DNA from: Cacajao melanocephalus
Taxonomy: Eukaryota > Chordata > Mammalia > Primates > Pitheciidae
Direction: 5' to 3'
NCBI GenBank assembly: GCA_963573385.1
Contig: CAUYLG010004982.1
Location: 51,201-115,200, forward strand
Length of the DNA stretch: 64,000 nt
In this document: positions 20,584-42,059 of the stretch, one piece after another
How positions within the stretch are numbered: the stretch's first letter is position 1
How the letters are laid out: every line of letters starts with the position of its first letter
Notes under the pieces: model-generated
Databases searched by the model: none
What the model was told of the DNA's origin: nothing
Seen by the model: the letters and a program-made list of their open reading frames with translations, nothing else
Program-made: the position numbers and the translations under genes

Positions 20584-20738
20584 CGCGGTGCGCTCCAGCG
20601 GGGATCCGCCGCCCGCGCCCCCGTTGGCCTCCCCCTCAGCGCGGCAGGACGCGGCCAGCCCCCGTCCGGGCCTCGGGCCGCGCGGCCCGAACGCTCCTCA
20701 TGGTCCGTGACTCGCTCGGCGCCGCTGCCAACGTCCAC
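20508..20738 (-). other. possible overlapping upstream ORF of RGS9BP
   Basis: On the minus strand an ATG at 20738 opens a 76-codon frame. It runs through the RGS9BP start codon at 20583 in a different frame and stops at 20508. If the RGS9BP transcript starts upstream of 20738, ribosomes could use this frame and lower translation of the main protein. The encoded peptide is Arg- and Ala-rich, as expected of GC-rich sequence read out of frame, so a protein function is unlikely. Confidence 0.35.
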
Positions 20739-21120
20739 GGAACCCGCCCAGGAGCCTCGACGTGCGCCTTAGCGGACGGGGCGCGGAGAGGGAACCCCGT
20801 TAGCGGTCCCCCGCCCCCTCGTCCATCCTCCCCAGGCGCTCACACGCCGAGTCTCTGCGCCGCCCTGGCCTCCACGTTGGCTCCCCGCGAAGCTGAGGGT
20901 GCGGTCCCCATCCTCTACAGGTGCCGACCCCGGGGCGAGCAGGCGGCAGAGCGGTGCGCTCCGCCTTAGGGGCTGCCAAGGGCGGCCGGGTTGGGTTTCC
21001 TAGGACCCGCCCACCCCGCCCGCCCCGGCCGCAGCTTCCATCCCCGGGATCAGGGGTAGGCGGGGCTCCGCGCTGGGAAGTCACGTGTGGGTCGCCCATT
21101 CCCTCCCTCCTCTTCACCCC

Positions 21121-21275
21121 GTCGGAGTTCTGGAATGTTAGCGCTCTGGAGATCCAACCTGTCCTATTTCATGAATGGGGAAACTGGTAAAACGGGGGCC
21201 AGGCTCCCGCGGAGTTTTTGCCAATGAGGGGACTAGAACCCAGGGATGCTGACTCCCGGACCCTGTCAGCGACAG
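21121..21275. repeat. L2/MIR-like remnant inside the promoter interval
   Basis: The phrases 'atgaatggggaaactgg' and 'gggactagaacccaggg' match the characteristic motifs of L2/MIR elements. It is the only repeat-derived piece in the CpG island that I can see. Confidence 0.5.
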
Positions 21276-22144
21276 GACATGGGGTGCCTCTCAGAACTGG
21301 GCACGTCCGTGCCCCAAAGCGCGCAGTGACTGGCAACCCAGGGGCTGGGCGCTGACGGGGTCGGATGCCTCCACAGCATCGCGCTTGGGCTGGCCCCGGC
21401 TTCCGAGCGCGGACCCCACCCCTAGTGTCAGCCCCGCTCCCGGCTCCGCCCCTCCCTTTTCTGGGCACGCGCAGTTGCTGCTGCGGGGCGGGGCCGGCTG
21501 GAGTAGGAAGCGCAGGGAGCCGTCTGAGCCCCGCCTCCGGCTGGGCTGGACTCAATGATTGCTCTGCGCGCACGTCACTCTGGGAAAGAACGGTTGCTCA
21601 TTGGGCCAGCCATGGTGCGGCTCCGCCCCACGGCGGAGTAAGTAGGGGGCTGTAGGGTAAGATCGCCGTGAGAGGGTGGTGGGCAACGAGGTCCCAGCCG
21701 CGGACCTGGGAGGTGCCGCCCCCGCCCGGGATGGGCTGGGAGTGAAGCGATGTAGCCTTTTAAGTAAGTGTCCTCGCGCTGGCCTCCTCCCGCGTCTCCC
21801 CTCCCGTGGGACGGCTGCGTCTCGGGGCCCGGCGGCCGGGCAGGGCCCCGAGAGCGAGGGGGGAGGGGCTCCCTGCTCTCCGCAGTCCGCTCCCGGGTCC
21901 ACCAGGTGGCCCCGCGCTGCCCCAACCCTCGCGCCCCCAGGTGTATGTCCCGTCCGCATCCGACGCGCCCTGCCCACTCCGCTTCTCGGGTCTGGAGGAG
22001 AGGGAGTGGTCGGCGCGGAGAATGCGCTTTCTGAGCCCCGCTGCGTCGACACCGGCGGGTGGGGCCGGGGTCCCGGGTCCGGGGAGCTCAGACTTGGCGG
22101 GGCGCGGGGCCGTCGCCGCGCGGTTTCCTGGAGGCCTAGGGGCT

Positions 22145-22188
22145 GGTGGAGGGGAGACGGCGGGTGGAGGGGAGACGGCGGGTGGGGG
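22145..22188. repeat. 18-bp GC-rich tandem repeat, about 2.4 copies
   Basis: The unit 'ggtggaggggagacggcg' occurs twice exactly and begins a third time. It lies in the downstream part of the CpG island. Confidence 0.85.
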
Positions 22189-22675
22189 TCCGAGCCGCGC
22201 GCTAGGCAGTTGTGGTTTCCGGAGGTGATGAGGGCACAAAGCGGGGAATCCCTGCCTCCTGGCCTCTCGCGGGGCGGGGTCTCTGCGTCCGCCCAGGTAA
22301 AGATTGCTAAAGTAAAACTCTTACACACAGAGAGATGTTCTGGACTCTGAGTCTGTTCTGTCTTTTGGTTGAAAATGGACTGCCCAGGAGTTTACGAGCC
22401 ACGCGGTGCCCCCTTGGCCGCCCCTCGAGGTGCAGGGGACGTGGACACTCTCGGCCCGTGCTGGGCGAAGGAGCAAGGGACCGGTCTTCACGGAGGAATT
22501 AGAGCATGCATGGAACCAGGGCCGCTGGCAGTGCTGGAAGGACTGTGAGGCTGCAGAGAGCTGGGATTTTATGAGTTGATGAGTTTCATGGAGAGAGGCC
22601 CCTATTTTGATTAAATAATGCACTCTTCGCACTGGCCAAAGAGTAGAGCAGTGGATTTTCTTTTTAAAAAAAATT

Positions 22676-22998
22676 TTTTTTTCATTTTTTTTTTTTTTTC
22701 TTTTTGAGACAGGGTCTGGCTCTGTTGGCCAGGCTGGAGTGCAGTGTTGCGACCATAGCTCAGTGTAGCCTTAAACTCCTGGACTCAAGCAATTCTCCCA
22801 CCTGAGCCTTTGCAGTAGCTGGGACTACAGACACATGCCAGTATGCACTGCTAATTTTTTAATTTTTTTTTTTTTTTTGTAGAGATGGGGTCTCACTAGC
22901 TTGCCCAGGCTGGTCTTGAACTCCTCGCCTCAAGCCATTCTCTTGTCTTGGCCTTCCAAACTGTTGGAATTAGAGGCATGAGCCACCACGTTTTGCTG
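22676..22998 (-). mobile_element. Alu, antisense, old (J-like)
   Basis: The first Alu in ANKRD27 intron 1. Its T-run is interrupted, and a second T-run at about 22866-22878 marks the middle linker. The many substitutions suggest an old subfamily. Confidence 0.85.
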
Positions 22999-25140
22999 AG
23001 CAGTAGCTATTATCGTTTCAAGATCAGCCTGGCATGAGGCCTGGTGTTGAGGCACCTTGAGGGTCCGAACCACTGAGCCCCAGGGCCTGCTGTCACCCAG
23101 GGGTCCGTCCTTTAACTGGGTGAGCAGTAGGCTGTTTGGTGCCAGGGCTTGGGTATTCCTGGCCTTGACCATTGTGTGGTCAAGGGGGGTTCTCAGCCAC
23201 CCACATACTACATAGGGTCATTCCCAGGGGAATAGTAGTTTTCAGGACGAAATGAGTGGAAAGTGGGGAAACCCATCTTTGGGGATAGCTTTGGGGACAG
23301 CAGAGGATGACAAAGCTGCAGAGGTGGCCAGAGGTCAGACAAGCCAAGTCCTGAGCACCTAGCAGAGAAGTTGAGGGCTCATGTGATGGGGAGTGGAGGT
23401 GAAGCCTTTTAGGAATCCTGCAGAGCTCAGCACTGGAAAGATCACTTTGTTGTGTTGCTGGTGGACAGGTGTAAGTGAAATCCAGGGGGCAGATCCAGGA
23501 GGCACAGCCTGGAGGCCTTGGGGAAGCGGGTGCAGGATGGTGCAGAAACAGAGACTTCTCCTGACCAGCCCTAGGGACAGGAAAGCACCTGGGGCTCTGA
23601 CGTTGGATAGACTTACATTCCCAACTTACACCCAGCCTTGCCGGGTCACCTGAAATAATCTTGGCTGGCAGCTTCCCTGGGAGAGCAGGCAGAGGTGTCT
23701 GCAGAGGGCAGGGGGCTTAGGGTCTCCATTGTGCCTCTTTGTGGCTGTTGGACTGTCTCCTTCACGAAGACCTGCCGCTAGGTCTTTGTTAGTGATGTTT
23801 CTGTGTCCTGGTTAGGGTTTCTGTGGCATCTGCCCTGCTGGGGCTCTTCCTGTCTATCATTTGCCAGCATTAGGCTGGTGTCCAATGACTCCATCATCTC
23901 ATAGAGGAGCAGAGGAATATGACCACGTCATGTTAGATACCAAGCCTAGAAAGGATTCAGTCCAGAAGGATCCAGACTTGATTTGTCCTGATGTTGATTC
24001 TCTATCTGAGGAACACTGAGAAGTGGCCCTAGATCTCCCGCTCATGTGTCCAAGATGCTGGTGAAGGCATGGGTGCGTGGTGGTTCTCCCTGTGGTCCGG
24101 GAACAGGGTGATGCAGTGGCGTTCAAAGGGGCTGTTGTGCTCTTCTATACTTTCCTGCTCCCGTCATAGTCTCACCCTGGTTCCTGTCCTGGGCCTTTTC
24201 TCTAACCCTGCTCATTCCAGCTGTCACTGTGTTTGGGTGGTGCTAAGCACTTTGATTGTTTTGGACTTTTTGCCTTTGTGCCTGCTTGGCTATGACCTGG
24301 GGCTAGCCTCTCACCTACCCTGGATATGGGCGGTGGAGTTCCAGCTCCTGTGAGAGATGACGTCTCCTTTGGAGCTTGAGCTTCCTCTTAATGCCCCACT
24401 ATCATTTCATTCAAGTGGGTGAGCGGTCACTCCATGTCTGCAGGGAGCCAGGCACAGGGCTGGGTGCTTTAATGAGAGGCTTTGAGAAGAATATGGACAG
24501 GATCTATAAATGTTATAGGCCAGAAGGACACAAGTGACTGTAACAGCATATATTACATCACCACATTGCGTCCATTGGTATGAAAAATAGATGGAAGTTT
24601 TCATTTTTTGTCTTTTCCTTCTGAATCGTAAATTAGACCGAATGGAGAATACTGCTCATCTGTTGGGAAGTGTTCCTGGTCGGAGGGTTTGGTCAGAGCC
24701 CTGGAGGGGTAGGAACAGCCATGGCAGTGAGATTTCAGCAGGGAGTGCATTTCTAAGGAGGCTGAATTTTCCATGCTGAATTCTGCTGAGCTGGGCTGTA
24801 CACTGTCACCAGATGGTTCCTGACCACCCAGACTTATCTGGGCTAGCAGGACGGTTGAAGACCACAAAACCACGAGTGTGCACACTGCCGCCTGAAATAC
24901 TAGTTTGAGGCCTCGCATGGCTCTCCTGTTCGTAGGATTGACTGCAGATAACTCACATTCAGAGGTATATGGTATCTCCAGCTAACTCAACTGGATTTTC
25001 TGTACATTTTCCCATCATTTGAACCCAGGCAGGGATGAAATTTTTTTAAAGAAGTTCTGTAAGAAGATTCACTTGTCTTTCCAGTTTTGCAAGAAAAAGT
25101 CCCTTTTCTTTGCATGTTATTTTAAAATAGCAAACTAATT
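22999..25140. other. ANKRD27: ANKRD27 intron 1, about 2.1 kb without Alu
   Basis: This is the longest repeat-poor stretch outside the CpG island. Near 24449 'gccaggcacagggctgggtg' looks like an L2/MIR remnant. A minus-strand frame at 24918-24601 (105 codons) begins with a hydrophobic segment but resembles no protein I know. I see no exon signals. The lack of Alus close to a promoter could reflect regulatory sequence; that is inference only. Confidence 0.45.
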
Positions 25141-25141
25141 C

Positions 25142-26415
<1,274 letters not shown>

Positions 26416-26805
26416 TATTACATATTTTTAACACTAGGACTGAAAGGTCGAGAACAGTGTTGGACAGAGGTCTTTTTCTTTTTTCTTTTTTTCATGTGAC
26501 AGCATGGATGAAAGGACAAAGCTTTTTGAATCTCTACTCCTGGATAGAGGGTTCAGTCTTTAATGACCAAGAAGAGAGGTCTAAGATAAAGCAGATGACT
26601 TGGGGCTGGATGGCAGCAGGCTCTGTCCGCACAGCAGTGCTTGTTAAGAGTCTGGTGTGTGCGCATTCTTGCATGTGACCTGCATGTTTTGATGTGGCAT
26701 TCAGTGGCCTTCCCTTCCCTTGCTGTTCTGCCCTTTTCTGGCGTCTGCTTGGAGTCTTTTACTTCCCCATCCTCCACCTCATCCCCCTTCCCTGCTGTTT
26801 TCTTC

Positions 26806-27082
26806 TTTTTCTTTTTTTGTGACAGAGTCTCGCTCTGTCACCCAGGCTGGAGTGCAATGACACCATCTCAGCTCACTGCAACCTCCATCTCTTGGTTTCA
26901 AGCGATTCTTCTGCCTCAGTTCCCGAGTAGCTGGGACTATAGGTGCCTACCACCATGCCTGGCTAATGTTTGCATTTTTAGTAGAGACAGGGTTTCACCA
27001 TGTTGGCCAGTGTGGTCTCGAACTCCTGACCTCAGGTGATCCACCTGCCTCAGCCTCTCAAAGTGTTCAGATTATAGGTGTT
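26806..27082 (-). mobile_element. Alu, antisense, with 18-bp target duplication
   Basis: Flanked by 'tccctgctgttttcttct' on both sides. The 5' end of the element is diverged near 27065-27082. The neighbouring sequences 26416-26805 and 27083-27699 are unique intron with nothing recognised. Confidence 0.88.
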
Positions 27083-27580
27083 CAGCTTACCCGATCCCTG
27101 CTGTTTTCTTCTCTTTCTGGTCCTCACCTCCCAGCTCCGTTGTTAGTTCCTCCATGGAAGCCCGGCTTTGTCGCCTCATCTTGGGGGTGGAGGTGTTGGT
27201 GTTCCTCCAGCATCTTTTCTGAAGCAGAAGGAGTGTCTTTTCCCAGCTTGAGTCTGACTGTATTGCATCCTGTTTCCTACATGGCTTTTGTCCAGAGCAT
27301 TTTTGCTTTTGCAATGTGCCAGGTAGAACCAACTATGTCAGAAACTAGAAAGAGTTTTTTTAATTCTTGTGACTCTGTCCCAGCAAAATTGCATTATCTC
27401 ATTGTGGTGGAGACTCATAAAAGGATTATCTGGGCTCCAGTAATAAGTGAAATTAACGACTTAAATACCTGTATGATTGCAGAGGCACTCCTGGGGCCCA
27501 GGCAGAGATTATATGCAGCCATTTTTATGCTAGTCTCTTCTCCCTAGGAGGACTGACCGGAAGCTCACAGGCTTTTTTCA

Positions 27581-28735
<1,155 letters not shown>

Positions 28736-28945
28736 TCTCAGATGGTGTCTGTTTTTTATCATTAGTCCCAAGGAATTGAATTCATCATGCAGTTATATAT
28801 GTATAGTGTTTTCCCAAGGAGGCATTCTGGAACACTGTTTCATAGTGAGAGAGTAATTCCTGTTTCATATTTCATTCATCTAATTGTATCAAGGATAAAT
28901 TTGCTTATACTTTTTTAATAGTTGCTGATTTTCTTGTTTTAATGA

Positions 28946-29243
<298 letters not shown>

Positions 29244-29366
29244 GAGGTTTTAAATAACATTAATTACCTTTATAATTTTCAACTTTAAGATGATCCTCTC
29301 TTCATTGGAAGTGATACCCTTTTTCTATTTAATGTAGGAATAAGATTTCTTTTTAAAATGATTTTA

Positions 29367-34380
<5,014 letters not shown>

Positions 34381-34403
34381 CCTGTAAGACCTCTTGAGGC
34401 TGA

Positions 34404-34805
<402 letters not shown>

Positions 34806-34916
34806 TAGTGAAGTCACTTTGCAGAAAGACCTGCCAGAGGATAGATGTGCCAATTACAGATTTCCTAAGGCCCAAAAAGCACTGACCTTAAAGGCAAAGA
34901 GTGTCAAATCCAATTA

Positions 34917-35155
34917 TTGTTGACCCTTGAACAATACGGGTTTGAACTGTGTGGCTCCACTTACATGTGTTTTTTTCAACCAGCCTCAGGTTGAAAATAC
35001 CATATTCACAGGATGCAAATTTGTATACATGGAGGGCTGACATAGACGTGTGAGTTCTACAGGCCCAACTGTGGGATTTGAGTCTGCATGGACTTGAGTA
35101 TACAAGGGGGTCCCAGAACCAAATCCCACAAGTACACTGAGGGATGACTGTCCAT
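34917..35155. mobile_element. Tigger/MER2-type DNA transposon remnant
   Basis: It begins with 'ttgacccttgaacaatacgg' and ends with 'actgagggatgactgt'. These are the wording I know from the ends of Tigger-related (pogo-like) non-autonomous elements. No transposase frame is present. Confidence 0.65.
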
Positions 35156-35171
35156 TTACATCAAAACTTCT

Positions 35172-35468
35172 GGCCAGGCACAGTGACTCACACCTGTAAT
35201 CCCAGCGTTTTGGGAGGCCGTGGTGGAAGGATTGCATCAGGCCAAGAGTTCAAGTTCAGCATGGGCAACACAGCAAAATCCCGTCTCTACAAAAAATAAC
35301 AAAATAGCTGGATGTGGTGGCGCATGCCTGTAGTCCCAGCTGCTCTGGAGGCTGAGGTGGGAGGTGGGAGATCACTTGAGCCCAGGAGTTCAAGGTTATG
35401 ATGAGCTACGATCATGCCACTGCACTCCAGCTCTAGCCTGGGCGACAGTGTGAAACACTGTCACAAAA
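35172..35468 (+). mobile_element. Alu, sense, old
   Basis: A diverged dimeric Alu with a small duplication of 'gggaggt' and of 'ctccagctctagcc', and a short degenerate tail. Confidence 0.85.
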
Positions 35469-35554
35469 TAAGTAAATAACATGCAAACTTCTATTTCTGA
35501 AAACACCCATTTGACAAAATGAAAAAGCAAATTACAGACGAGGAGATGGTGTGA

Positions 35555-35556
<2 letters not shown>

Positions 35557-35595
<39 letters not shown>

Positions 35596-35636
35596 TGTGT
35601 GTGTGTGTGTGTGTGTATATATATACATATATATAT
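35557..35636. repeat. (TA)n-(GT)n-(TA)n compound microsatellite
   Basis: About 33 bases of TA repeat, then GT/TG repeat, then TA again. It abuts the T-run of an antisense Alu (35638-35926), so it probably grew from that tail. It is likely to be length-variable. Confidence 0.95.
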
Positions 35637-35637
35637 T

Positions 35638-35926
35638 TCTTTTTTAGACAGCATCTCGCTCCATCACGCAGGGTAGGGTCCAATGGCATGATCATGGCTC
35701 ATAGTAGCCTCAATCTCCTGGGCCCAAGTGATTCTCCTGCCCCAGCCTCCTGAGTAGGTGGGATTATAGACATGCACCACCACACATGGCTAATTTTTAA
35801 AAAAATTTTTGTAACGATGTAGTCTCACTGTGTTGTCTAGGCTGGTCTTAAATTCTTGAGCTCAAGTGATCCTCCTACCTCATCCTCCCGAAATGCTGGG
35901 ATTACAGGCGTGAGCTACCACACCTA
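35638..35926 (-). mobile_element. Alu, antisense, old
   Basis: A diverged antisense Alu, with its tail side at the compound microsatellite just upstream. Confidence 0.85.
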
Positions 35927-35934
35927 GTCTGGGA

Positions 35935-36125
35935 GATGATATTTAGAACTTACTTTAGTATACATATGAGTAAAGAACTATCCTAAGAAAAAGTCCAACA
36001 ATCTAGTGGGAAAGCTCGCAAACAACATGATAAGGCAGTTTATGTAACATAAACAAAGAAATTTAGTTCATTTACGTAATGAACCAATGAAAATTAAAAA
36101 CAGTGGGATAAGACTTTATACTCAC
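35935..36125 (+). mobile_element. old L1 fragment, sense
   Basis: Phrases such as 'aatgaaccaatgaaaatta' and 'gtgggataagactttatac' match the ORF2 region downstream of the pieces at 30300-33125. It may be a further part of the same old element. Confidence 0.6.
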
Positions 36126-36797
36126 AGACTATCTCAGCCCATGCAGGCTGCTATAACAAGACATTGTAGTGGCTTGAAAATGACAGAAATGTGTTTCTCA
36201 CAGTTCTGGAGGCTGGGAAGTACAAGGTGAAGATCCTGCAGGTTGGGTGTCTGGGAATGGCCTGCTTCATAGATAGCTGTCTGTTCTCTCTAACCTCATG
36301 TGGCCAAAGGAGCAAAGGAGCTCTCCCAGGCCTCTTTCTTTCTTTCTTTTTCTTTTTTTGAGACGGAGTCTCCCTCTGTCACCCAGGCTGGAGTGCAGTA
36401 GTGTGATTTTGGCTCACTGCAACCTCTGCCACCTGGGTTCAAGTGATTCTCCTGCCTCAACCTCCTGAGTAGCTGGAATTACAGGCGAGCACCACCATGC
36501 CCAGCTAATTTTTGTATTTTTAGTAGAGACGAGGTTTCACCATGTTGACCATGCTGGTCTTGAACTCCTGACCTCAGGTGATCCGCCCACCTTGGCCTCC
36601 CAAAGTGCTAGGATTACAGGCCTGAGCCACTGTGCCCTGCCACATAAGGGCACTGATCTCATCCATGAAGGGCACTGATCTTATTCATGAAGGTTCTGCA
36701 TTTGCATCTAGTCACTCCCCAAAGGTCTCACCTAGTGGGTTAGGATTTCAATATATGAGTTTTGGGAGGACATAAATATCTAGATGATAGCACAGAC
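36126..36797 (-). mobile_element. MLT1-type MaLR LTR, minus strand, interrupted by an Alu
   Basis: Left part 36126-36330 ('ggctgctataacaagacat', 'ctcacagttctggaggctgg') and right part 36644-36797 ('caatatatgagttttggg') together give the complement of an MLT1 LTR as I know it. An antisense Alu (36332-36643) sits in the middle. The duplicated 'gggcactgatct' near 36647 and 36669 is a small local repeat. Confidence 0.7.
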
Positions 36798-36811
36798 TAA
36801 CAGAAATTTTA

Positions 36812-37078
36812 TTATTTTAATTTTTATGGAGATAGTACCTTGCCATATTATCTAGGCTGGTTCTCCAACTCCTGGGCTCAAGCAATCCTCCTGCCTCAGC
36901 CTTCCGAGTAGCTGGGACTGCAGGCATATGGCACCTCACCCAGACAGTTGTTTTATTTTTGTAGAGACGGGGGTTTTGCTGTATTCCCCAGGCTGGTCTT
37001 GAACTCCTGGGCTCATGGGAATCCTCCTGCCTCACGTTCCCAAAGTGCTAAGATGACAGGCATGAACCACCACACCTA
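36812..37078 (-). mobile_element. Alu, antisense, old
   Basis: A highly diverged antisense Alu without a clear T-run. 37079-37456 is unique AT-rich intron with no recognised feature. Confidence 0.75.
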
Positions 37079-37456
37079 GCTTCTAGTTTATTTCTTAAAA
37101 GAAAATCTGAGGCAAACATTGCAAAACATGACGATTCCTTAATTCTGGTACTAGGTTTGCATTATTACTCAGTACTTTTCCGTGTGCTAAAATATTTCAG
37201 TAAAAATACATGAGTATCTTGAGAATGTCATAATTTTGGTCATGTAGGATGTTCTAAAAATAGCCATTTATACTTTAGCCAGGAGTTTAACAAGATTTTC
37301 TGAACATAATTTACACATTTGCTAATAAATAGGTCATCTTGGAGTTGTTAGGTTATATTTGAGATTTCCTGGTGGAGTGGGTCTGTGGGAGAAGAAAATT
37401 GCATGTCAGGAATCCTTTTTTTTTTTTTGAGGGTGCTCTTTAGAAATTGTCAGATG

Positions 37457-37767
<311 letters not shown>

Positions 37768-37822
37768 TCATGTGTTACGTAAACTTGCAAATGGCCATTC
37801 ACTGCTTTTCCCTCTCTTGTAG

Positions 37823-37954
37823 GAGATTTGCTCTGACCCCTCTGAAGTCCATATGGCTCTGTATGATGAAGACCTCCTGAAAAATCCTTTCTATCTGGCT
37901 CTGCAAAAGTGGCGTCCCGACTTGTGCAGCAAGGTGGCCCAAATCCATGGCATC
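37823..37954 (+). CDS. ANKRD27: ANKRD27 (VARP) first coding exon, residues 1-34
   Basis: ANKRD27, also called VARP, is a roughly 1050-residue endosomal protein. It activates Rab21 through a VPS9 domain and binds VAMP7, Rab32/38 and retromer. This exon opens after a 'ctctcttgtag' acceptor and carries 30 bases of 5'UTR. The start codon is at 37853, followed by 34 codons beginning [14 protein letters not shown] and ending in phase 0 at a GTAAGT donor. The Kozak context is middling (C at -3, G at +4). No in-frame stop precedes the ATG in the exon, but the match to the known N-terminus fixes the start. Residue 20 is Trp where I recall Cys in human. The next coding exon is 7.3 kb away. Confidence 0.95.
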
Positions 37955-39767
<1,813 letters not shown>

Positions 39768-39954
39768 AAAGAGAAACTAGGTTTCTTGACATCTTTTCCA
39801 GTTTTTATCATTACTTTCGTGATTCATACTTCTTCACCACAGTCTTCTTACTTTAGATTTTAGAAGTCAAAGAGTTCATTATTAAAAAAATTAGAGAGTA
39901 TAGCTCTTTCCAAATAAAAATGTCATAAAATTCACCAGAGACATTCATTGTCAT

Positions 39955-40475
39955 CTGTTCATTTCACGGCAATTATTAAAGGCATGCAAGATACTTTGCT
40001 TGATGGTGGGGATTCAGCAAGAAATAGAAACATACATCACTATCTTTCTTTTTTTTTTTTTTTGAAATAAGGTCTTGCTCTGTCCCCCAGGCTGGGTTAG
40101 AGTGCAGTGACGTGAACACGGCTTACTGCAGCCTCAAACTTCTAGGCTCCAGCAATTTTTCTGCCTCAGCCTCCCGAGTAGCTGGGACTGCAGCCTATCC
40201 TGCCACGCCTGGCTGGTTTTTATTTTTCTGGAGAAATAAAAAATGTTGCCCAGGTTGGTCTTGAACCCCTGGCCTCAAGTGATCTTCCTGCCTTGGGCTC
40301 CCACAGTGCTGGGATTCCAGGCGTGAGCTGCCATGCTCGGCCCTAGATCACCATCTTTATCCTCATGGAGCTTAAATTCTAGTGTGAGAGATGGGCATTC
40401 GCTGGGCGAGTGCATATTAATGACTGTGGTGGTGAGTGTCGCAGCGGAAAAGTACAGGACGCAGAGCAGGCGTGG
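39955..40475 (+). repeat. L2 remnant split by an antisense Alu (40049-40342)
   Basis: The left piece has 'tgatggtggggattcagc' and the right piece 'cctcatggagcttaaattc', both typical of L2 elements in sense. The Alu between them is flanked by 'atcactatcttt' and 'atcaccatcttt'. Confidence 0.6.
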
Positions 40476-40702
40476 ATTAGGGAAGGCCTGGCTATAGTGT
40501 GGGAATATTTCCTCCCTGTCTTCATTGTATGATATTTTAAACCACTGTCTAGACAAGCGCATATTTTCATATGTATCTTTATCTGGCTTTTTGGAAGTGT
40601 CATGCTGTGTGTAGTTATTTCTGTGGAAGCTCTTTGGGGAAACTCTGTCTTGCTCAGCATGGTGTTACTGAGCCTGGTGACTATCACTTGGGGCTTTTCT
40701 TT

Positions 40703-41164
40703 CTTTCTTTTTTTTTGGAGACAGGGTCTCTATTGCCTAGGCTGGAGTGCAGTGACACAGTCAGGGCTTACTGCTGCCTCTACTTCCCAGGCTTAGGCAA
40801 TCCTCCCGCCTCAACCTCCTGAGTAGCTGGGACAATAGGCACACTCTACCATGCCTGGCTAATTTTTGTCATTTTTTTTTTTTTTTTGAGATGGAGTCTC
40901 ACTGTGTCGCCCAGGCTGGAACACAGTGACTCTGTCTCGGCTTGCTGCAACCTCTGCCTCCCGGGTTCAAGGGATTCTCCTGCCTCAGCCTACCTGCTCC
41001 TGCCTCAGGTGCCCACTACCATGCCTGGCTAATGTTTGTATTTTTAGTAGAGGCATGGTTTCACCATGTTGATCAGGCTTGTCTCGAACTCCTGACCTCG
41101 AGTGATCCATGTGCTTCGGCTTCCCAGAGTGCTGGGATTACAGGCGTGAGCCACCGCGCCTGGC
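40703..41164 (-). mobile_element. Antisense Alu (40703-40872) carrying another antisense Alu (40873-41164)
   Basis: The outer Alu is broken in its middle linker ('aatttttgtcatttttt'), where the inner T-run begins. The rest of the outer element is not found after the inner one; instead a 7SL-derived segment follows directly at 41167. Confidence 0.8.
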
Positions 41165-41166
41165 CT

Positions 41167-41370
41167 AGCACAGGAGTTTTGACCTGCTCCATTTCCAACC
41201 TGGTGGTGGTCCCTCACTCTTGGGAGGTCACCAAATTGATGCCAAACTTAGTGTGGAAATGCAGTCAGCATAGCTCACGACATCCTAGAGCTCCTGGGCA
41301 CCAACGATCTTCCCACCTCAGCCTCCTGAGTGGCTGGGATTACAGGCATGCACTAGCATGCCTGGCAGCC
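41167..41370 (-). pseudogene. RN7SL: 7SL RNA pseudogene, 5' part, minus strand
   Basis: Read on the minus strand, this segment follows 7SL RNA from its Alu-like 5' domain through the S domain, which Alu elements do not have. The key words are 'cactaagtttggcatcaa', 'ggtgacctccc', 'gggaccaccaccaggtt' and 'aatggagcaggtcaaaact'. It stops at about 7SL base 225. Part of the S domain between 'ccaggtt' and the 'gga(a)acggagcagg' motif is deleted. 7SL is the RNA of the signal recognition particle. This copy is diverged and incomplete, so it is not functional. Confidence 0.85.
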
Positions 41371-41654
41371 TCACTGATTGAAGTTTACCAAACAAGGCCG
41401 AGGAAGACCAGAGGATCACTGCTGGCCTATGTAGACTCAAGCAGTTCCTTGTGGTTGCCTTGGATCTCAGGAGGAGCTGGAGTGGGGGTCTGGGGTTCTG
41501 TGGGGAATCCAGGATGGCAGAGCCTTAGAAGAGTCTCTATCTGGTGTCCCCAAAAGGAAGGCAACAAGGCAGAAAAGTTCATTTAAAATCCCCCTTTTGC
41601 TGAAGTGGGCTTGAGTGGGATCCCATGACTTGTAACTGAAAAGCACCTTGTTGG
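41371..41654. other. unique sequence between the two 7SL pieces
   Basis: About 280 bases that are neither Alu nor 7SL and that I do not recognise. Their position between oppositely oriented 7SL parts is discussed among the findings. Confidence 0.4.
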
Positions 41655-42046
<392 letters not shown>

Positions 42047-42059
42047 AAAAAAGAAAAAG

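Larger units (their letters stand above)
19820..22500. promoter_or_regulatory. CpG island and bidirectional promoter region of RGS9BP (-) and ANKRD27 (+)
   Basis: The stretch is GC-rich with frequent CpG and has no Alu. It includes the whole RGS9BP coding sequence and the space between the two head-to-head genes. Visible promoter-type sites cluster at 21480-21640: GC boxes ('ggggcggggc' near 21484 and 'ctccgcccc' near 21621), a CRE half-site ACGTCA at 21572-21577, and an inverted CCAAT box ATTGG at 21600-21604. No TATA box is obvious, as is usual for such islands. The 5' noncoding exon of ANKRD27 should start here. Possible donor sites on the plus strand are GT at 21638, 21764 and 22297; I cannot tell which is used. 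Confidence 0.7.

Noticed and set aside
21552..22350. Long open frames on both strands in the CpG island (up to 258 codons)
   Set aside because: High GC content makes stop codons rare, so several overlapping registers are open at once. The peptides are Pro/Arg/Gly-rich with no motif.
24601..24918. 105-codon minus-strand frame with a hydrophobic signal-like N-terminus
   Set aside because: It lies in ANKRD27 intron 1, resembles no known protein, and has no promoter or splice evidence. A hydrophobic start alone is weak.
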